Assembly (NCBI GenBank): GCA_013151235.1
Contig: JAADIO010000049.1
Location: 12,518 to 22,960 of the forward strand
Direction: 5' to 3'
DNA length: 10,443 nucleotides
From: Deltaproteobacteria bacterium
Lineage (GTDB): Bacteria > CG2-30-53-67
This document shows, one piece after another, positions 7,217 to 10,443 of the stretch (position 1 is its first letter; the number at the start of each line of letters is the position of its first letter). A program made the position numbers and the translations under genes. The notes under the pieces are model-generated. The model had not been told where the DNA came from, ran no database searches, and saw only the letters and a list, made by a program, of their open reading frames with translations.

Positions 7217-7234
7217 ATGCGGGAAAGGAGGTGA
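7217..7234 (+). other. Orphan perfect Shine-Dalgarno overlapping a five-codon mini-ORF in the norC leader
   Basis: AAAGGAGGTGA (7224-7234) is a near-full complement to the 3' end of 16S rRNA, yet no ATG, GTG or TTG follows at a usable distance. An ATG at 7217 opens a minimal frame, Met-Arg-Glu-Arg-Arg-stop, whose tandem AGG codons and TGA are formed by the same bases. The true norC start has its own AAGGAG (7285-7290) with 7-nt spacing. It may be a relic, a ribosome standby site or chance; I see no direct sign of function. Confidence 0.25.
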
Positions 7235-7297
7235 GACCGGCGGGAGAAACGAAATTTCCGGAGGCAATCGTTACTGGAGCTGATAAGGAGATGAAAG

Positions 7298-8038
7298 ATG
7301 ACAAAAAATAGTGCAAGGAACCTGTTCTTTATCGGGACCTTTGTCTGCATGGTGGCTTTTTTTGCCCTCTCGATTCATACCATGTCGACCATACCGAAAT
7401 TTACCCATTCGGATAAATTGACGGATGACGTTGTTGCGGGGAAGAAGGTTTGGGAAAAACATGACTGTATCGGCTGCCATACGCTGATCGGAGAGGGATC
7501 CTATTATGCGCCGGAGCTGAAGGATGTTTACAGCCGCAAGGGGCCTGCCTTTATCCGTGCCTTCCTGAAGGATCCGGTGAAAACCTGGTATGGAAGCGCC
7601 GAGGCGGCGGTGGGGCAGCGCAAGATGCCGAATCTTCATCTGTCGGATCAGGAGATTAATCATCTGATCGCATTTTTTGCGTGGGTGGACAAGATCGATA
7701 CGCACAACTGGCCGCCGAGGGCGAAGAAGGGATCGATACAGGCGGCAGGACCGGCAGCTATGGTCGCCGGGGCGACAGCACAGTCGGCGATGGACCCGCA
7801 GGTGCAAAAGGGGGAGGCCCTGGTGCAGGCGAAGGCCTGTACGGCCTGTCACAAGATCAAGGGGGCGGGCACTACGGTCGGTCCCGACCTGACCGGGGTG
7901 ACGAAACGGCTTGATATCGAAATCATCCGGAAGCGGCTCCACGATCCCCGTTCGGTGAAGCCTGATTCGATCATGCCCAACTTCGGTTTCTCCGATACCG
8001 AGGTCGAGGCGATCATTGCCTATCTCAAAACCCTATAG
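7298..8038 (+). CDS. norC: Nitric oxide reductase cytochrome c subunit, dihaem (NorC with an extra C-terminal cytochrome c domain)
   Basis: NorC is the membrane-anchored cytochrome that feeds electrons to NorB. Residues 8-28 form the single N-terminal membrane anchor; the rest should face the periplasm. The first domain is typical NorC: WEKHDCIGCHTLIGEGSYYAPEL, with CIGCH at 57-61 and the distal ligand Met110 in KMPN. A low-complexity Ala/Gly linker (about 146-165) leads to a second cytochrome c domain with CTACH at 181-185 and distal Met226 in SIMPN. Usual NorC is about 150 residues with one haem, so this 246-residue form carries an added haem domain, perhaps a tethered electron donor. The start has AAGGAG (7285-7290) 7 nt upstream; an ATG at 7291 is out of frame. 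The norB ribosome-binding site overlaps this gene's stop, so translation is coupled. Confidence 0.93.
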   Translation: MTKNSARNLFFIGTFVCMVAFFALSIHTMSTIPKFTHSDKLTDDVVAGKKVWEKHDCIGCHTLIGEGSYYAPELKDVYSRKGPAFIRAFLKDPVKTWYGSAEAAVGQRKMPNLHLSDQEINHLIAFFAWVDKIDTHNWPPRAKKGSIQAAGPAAMVAGATAQSAMDPQVQKGEALVQAKACTACHKIKGAGTTVGPDLTGVTKRLDIEIIRKRLHDPRSVKPDSIMPNFGFSDTEVEAIIAYLKTL

Positions 8039-8050
8039 GAGGAGACGAGA

Positions 8051-9382
8051 ATGAAATATCAAAGCCATAGTGTGGCCTACAACCATTTCGTGGTGGCCCT
8101 CCTGCTCTTTGCGCTTCAGGTGATCGCCGGACTTTTCATCGGGGTTCAGTATGTCTTCCCGGATTTTTTCTATCAGGTAATCGATTTCAATGTCATGCGG
8201 ACGATTCATATTAATCTGCTTATCGTCTGGATCCTGATCGGTTTCATGGGGGCATCGTACTATCTTGTTGTGGAAGAGTCGGAGACCGAGGTCTGGAGCC
8301 CGGCCCTGGCGAACATCCATCTTGCGGCTTTTGTCATCGGCGGTGTGGCCGCCATCGTGGGATACCTCTTCGGCTGGACCGACGGTCGGGAGTTTCTGGA
8401 ACAGCCCTTTATTATCAAGTTGGCGATCACCGCTGTGGTTCTGGCCTTTGTCCTGAATATCATCATGACGATCATCAAAGGGGGGCGATGGACTTCGATC
8501 CAGATTGTCCTTGTCATGGGACTTGTCGGCGCGGCCCTCTTCTTCCTGCCGGCCATGGGGAACGATGTGGGGCTCTTGAACAATCTTGCCGTCGACAAGT
8601 TCTTCTGGTGGTGGACGGTGCATCTCTGGGTGGAGGGGGTCTGGGAGCTGATTATGGGCGCCATGCTTTCCTTCCTGCTGTTGAAACTGACCGGGGTGGA
8701 CCGGGAGGTCCTTGAAAAATGGCTCTATGTGATCGTAGGGCTTACCTTTTTCTCCGGAGTCCTCGGAACGGGACACCATTACTACTGGGAAGGATATCCT
8801 TCCTACTGGCTCTGGATCGGCGGGATCTTTTCCGCCACCGAACCTCTGGCTTTTCTCGGTATGACGATCTATGCCTTTACCATGATGGAGCGGGCGGGGC
8901 GGACCCATCCGAACCGGGTGGCGATCTATATGACCCTGGGGTGTGCCATCTTCGCTTTCATCGGTGCCGGTGTCTGGGGGGAGATCCATACCATCCCGAT
9001 GATTAACCGGTATACCCATGGGACGCAGCTCACGGCCTCTCACGGGCATATTGCTTTCTTCGGCGCCTATGCCATGATCGTGATTGCGATGATGGCTTAT
9101 GCCATCCCGGAGATGAAGGGGTACGAAAGTTTTAACAAACGGACGGGACTGACCGCCTTCTGGCTCATGGTCATCGGAATGTCGGATATGACCCTGGCCC
9201 TCTTCGGCGCCGGTGTGGTGCAGGCCTTTATGGAACGATACAATCATGTTCCTTACCTGGAGGTGCAGAACCAGATGTGGCTCTTTTATGCCGTCCGTCT
9301 GGCCGGAGGGGTCGTCTTCGCTATCGGCGTTGTCTACCTGATCAAAGCCTTCTTTGAGCCGGGCGAGAAGCGCACGGCGTAA
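8051..9382 (+). CDS. norB: Nitric oxide reductase catalytic subunit NorB (cNOR type)
   Basis: NorB reduces 2 NO to N2O in the cytoplasmic membrane. The 443-residue, about twelve-helix protein has the complete ligand set of cytochrome-c-dependent NO reductases. His53 and His333 are the low-spin haem b ligands and His331 the haem b3 ligand. FeB is bound by His191, His242 and His243 with Glu195 (VHLWVEGVWEL, GTGHHYYW), and Glu264 in SATEPLAF is the second conserved acidic residue near the site. The absence of a fused N-terminal quinol-oxidase-like extension, together with a norC partner, argues for cNOR rather than qNOR. The start has AGGAGGAG (8037-8044) with 6-nt spacing. A 108-nt gap forming a long hairpin separates it from norQ. 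NO removal may serve denitrification or detoxification; the window has no nitrite or N2O reductase to decide. Confidence 0.97.
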   Translation: MKYQSHSVAYNHFVVALLLFALQVIAGLFIGVQYVFPDFFYQVIDFNVMRTIHINLLIVWILIGFMGASYYLVVEESETEVWSPALANIHLAAFVIGGVAAIVGYLFGWTDGREFLEQPFIIKLAITAVVLAFVLNIIMTIIKGGRWTSIQIVLVMGLVGAALFFLPAMGNDVGLLNNLAVDKFFWWWTVHLWVEGVWELIMGAMLSFLLLKLTGVDREVLEKWLYVIVGLTFFSGVLGTGHHYYWEGYPSYWLWIGGIFSATEPLAFLGMTIYAFTMMERAGRTHPNRVAIYMTLGCAIFAFIGAGVWGEIHTIPMINRYTHGTQLTASHGHIAFFGAYAMIVIAMMAYAIPEMKGYESFNKRTGLTAFWLMVIGMSDMTLALFGAGVVQAFMERYNHVPYLEVQNQMWLFYAVRLAGGVVFAIGVVYLIKAFFEPGEKRTA

Positions 9383-9389
9383 AACCTTC

Positions 9390-9470
9390 GTTGTCAGCGG
9401 TCGGCTTCCAGCCGTCACTCCAGGGGCGTTTGACGTCCTGACGGAGAGCCGGACGCCGACCGCCGGCAAC
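9390..9470 (+). repeat. 81-nt long inverted repeat/hairpin filling the norB-norQ gap
   Basis: GTTGTCAGCGGTCGGC (9390-9405) pairs with GCCGACCGCCGGCAAC (9455-9470): 16 bp with one A-C mismatch and one wobble, including a 9-bp perfect block. Inside it CCGTCA (9412-9417) pairs with TGACGG (9439-9444), and GGGCGT (9424-9429) pairs with ACGTCC (9433-9438) around a 3-nt loop. Seven-base units like GCCGACC/GCTGACA make it look like a repeat element of the GCTGACC type. There is no T-run, so it is not a classic terminator; it could protect norCB mRNA from 3' decay or lower norQ expression. Function is inferred; the pairing is seen directly. Confidence 0.7.
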
Positions 9471-9490
9471 ATCCTGTAAGGATACAACCC

Positions 9491-10309
9491 GTGAATTCAG
9501 AGATAAAAGAGATTCGGCAAGCGAACCCGGATGAAGAAGGTGTCCCTTACTACCTACCTTCCGGTGACGAGGAATCGGTTTTTAAAGCCGCCTGGCGAAA
9601 GAAACTTCCTCTCCTTCTCAAGGGGCCGACGGGGTGCGGGAAAACCCGGTTTGTCCGCTACATGGCACACCGTATGGGAAGGCCGCTGGTGACCGTTGCC
9701 TGCCATGACGATCTGACGGCGAGCGATCTGGTAGGGCGCTATCTCGTGAAGGGCGGCGAGACGGTCTGGATCGACGGTCCCCTGACCCATGCCGTGCGGA
9801 CAGGCGCAATCTGTTATCTTGATGAGATCGTCGAGGCACGGCAGGATACGACCGTTGTGATCCATCCCCTGACCGACGACCGGCGGATCCTTCCGGTGGA
9901 AAAGACCGGTGAACTCTTGCAGGCCCCGGATGATTTCATGCTGGTGATCTCCTTTAACCCCGGTTACCAGAGCCTGCTGAAGGATCTGAAGCCGAGTACC
10001 AAGCAGCGTTTTGTCGCCCTCGAGTTCAACTTTCCGGAAACCGCCCGGGAGGAAGAGATTGTCGTCCACGAAGGGGGAGTTGATGAGAAAACGGCCCGTG
10101 CCCTGGTTCTTCTGGGAGGCAAGATCCGGAATCTCAAGGACAAGGGTTTGGACGAGACGGTTAGCACCCGCCTTCTTGTCTATGCGGCGCAGTTGATCGA
10201 GGATGGAATTTTACCCCGCCGGGCCTGCGAGATCGCCATGCTGCAACCGATCACCGATGAGCCGGAGGTGAAGCGGGGTATCTACGAGCTGATCACGTCG
10301 GTGTTTTAA
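9491..10309 (+). CDS. norQ: NorQ/CbbQ-type AAA+ (MoxR-like) ATPase, NO reductase activation
   Basis: NorQ is a cytoplasmic AAA+ chaperone that, usually with the VWA protein NorD, is needed to load or activate NO reductase. The 272-residue product has Walker A GPTGCGKT (45-52), Walker B CYLDE (108-112), sensor 1 Asn156 in SFNPGYQ, and STKQRF (169-174) with the probable arginine finger Arg173. The C-terminal NorQ/CbbQ region follows ([14 protein letters not shown] near 221-235). The start is GTG at 9491 with TAAGGA (9477-9482) 8 nt upstream. Placement after norB and the family-typical length favour NorQ over CbbQ. norD would be expected next but is not within view; a repeat-rich gap follows. 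Confidence 0.93.
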   Translation: MNSEIKEIRQANPDEEGVPYYLPSGDEESVFKAAWRKKLPLLLKGPTGCGKTRFVRYMAHRMGRPLVTVACHDDLTASDLVGRYLVKGGETVWIDGPLTHAVRTGAICYLDEIVEARQDTTVVIHPLTDDRRILPVEKTGELLQAPDDFMLVISFNPGYQSLLKDLKPSTKQRFVALEFNFPETAREEEIVVHEGGVDEKTARALVLLGGKIRNLKDKGLDETVSTRLLVYAAQLIEDGILPRRACEIAMLQPITDEPEVKRGIYELITSVF

Positions 10310-10315
10310 GACCAG

Positions 10316-10377
10316 GGGCAAAGGCACAGAGGCAAGGGCAAAGGCATGAACCACGGGGGACACGGGGGACACGGGGA
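10316..10377. repeat. GC-rich short direct and tandem repeats downstream of norQ
   Basis: GGGCAAAGGCA occurs at 10316-10326 and again at 10336-10346. Next, the 9-base unit CACGGGGGA is repeated at 10352-10360 and 10361-10369, with a third, one-G-shorter copy at 10370-10377. The pattern CCAC-n-GGACAC-GGG recalls periodic intergenic repeats I associate with environmental proteobacterial genomes. No coding potential is apparent between norQ and the window end. Confidence 0.75.
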
Positions 10378-10421
10378 GTGACGGGGAAGGCAAGAAAATT
10401 AAAGTACGGGTTTTTCCTATG

Positions 10422-10438
10422 CTCCCCCGTAGGGGGAG
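10422..10438. repeat. Perfect inverted repeat near the window end
   Basis: CTCCCCC (10422-10428) and GGGGGAG (10432-10438) form a 7-bp GC-rich stem with a GTA loop. The left arm plus loop, TCCCCCGT (10423-10430), is also complementary to ACGGGGGA in both upstream tandem units (10353-10360 and 10362-10369), so alternative folds are possible. The window stops 5 bases later, so a T-run that would make it a terminator cannot be judged. Confidence 0.6.
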
Positions 10439-10443
10439 AGTAA

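Noticed and set aside
8033-9487. 484-codon open frame on the minus strand opposite norB
   Set aside because: Its translation is rich in His, Asp, Pro and Arg with no recognisable domain, and it mirrors a clear NorB frame. Stop codons are rare there because of the codon use of the sense gene.

Overview
The window looks like a stretch of chromosome from a Gram-negative, probably deltaproteobacterial-grade (Desulfobacterota/Myxococcota-like) or related anaerobe or facultative anaerobe. Three things suggest this. The gene order nrnA-truB-rpsO-pnp-M16 peptidase-dut is the one I associate with those lineages. A KdsC-type phosphatase implies Kdo-containing lipopolysaccharide. The operator in front of the NO-reductase genes has the CRP-like form reported for HcpR regulators of such bacteria. 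Species-level placement is not possible from the sequence alone.

Left part (1-6568, all + strand): RNA and translation housekeeping. It opens inside an nrnA-like DHH/DHHA1 phosphoesterase (N-terminus missing), then truB (tRNA U55 pseudouridine synthase), rpsO (ribosomal protein S15) and pnp (polynucleotide phosphorylase). The rpsO-pnp gap folds into a very long hairpin, suggestive of the RNase-processed pnp leader of enterobacteria. A strong intrinsic terminator with a GAAA loop follows pnp. Next come an M16 zinc peptidase and, overlapping it by ATGA, a 334-codon gene that joins a complete dUTPase to a complete KdsC-like HAD phosphatase in one open frame. I find this fusion the most unexpected protein in the window.

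Right part (6613-10443): a nitric oxide reduction locus. A small four-helix NorB/CcoN-like membrane protein is transcribed leftwards. Rightwards are norC (with a second, extra cytochrome c domain), norB (all expected haem and FeB ligands present) and norQ (AAA+ ATPase for NOR activation). The divergent 268-bp spacer carries one CRP/FNR-family palindrome placed exactly symmetrically between two candidate -10 boxes, at -41.5 for both, so one NO- or redox-responsive regulator could switch on both sides. NorC would pass electrons to NorB for 2 NO to N2O reduction, and NorQ (usually with NorD, not in view) would activate the enzyme. This could serve denitrification or NO detoxification.

Non-coding structure: the norB-norQ gap is almost entirely one long hairpin. 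The last 134 bases hold GC-rich short tandem repeats and a perfect inverted repeat, and part of that inverted repeat can also pair with the tandem repeats. I saw no tRNA, rRNA, CRISPR array, transposase or integrase. No gene-free stretch exceeds 300 bases.
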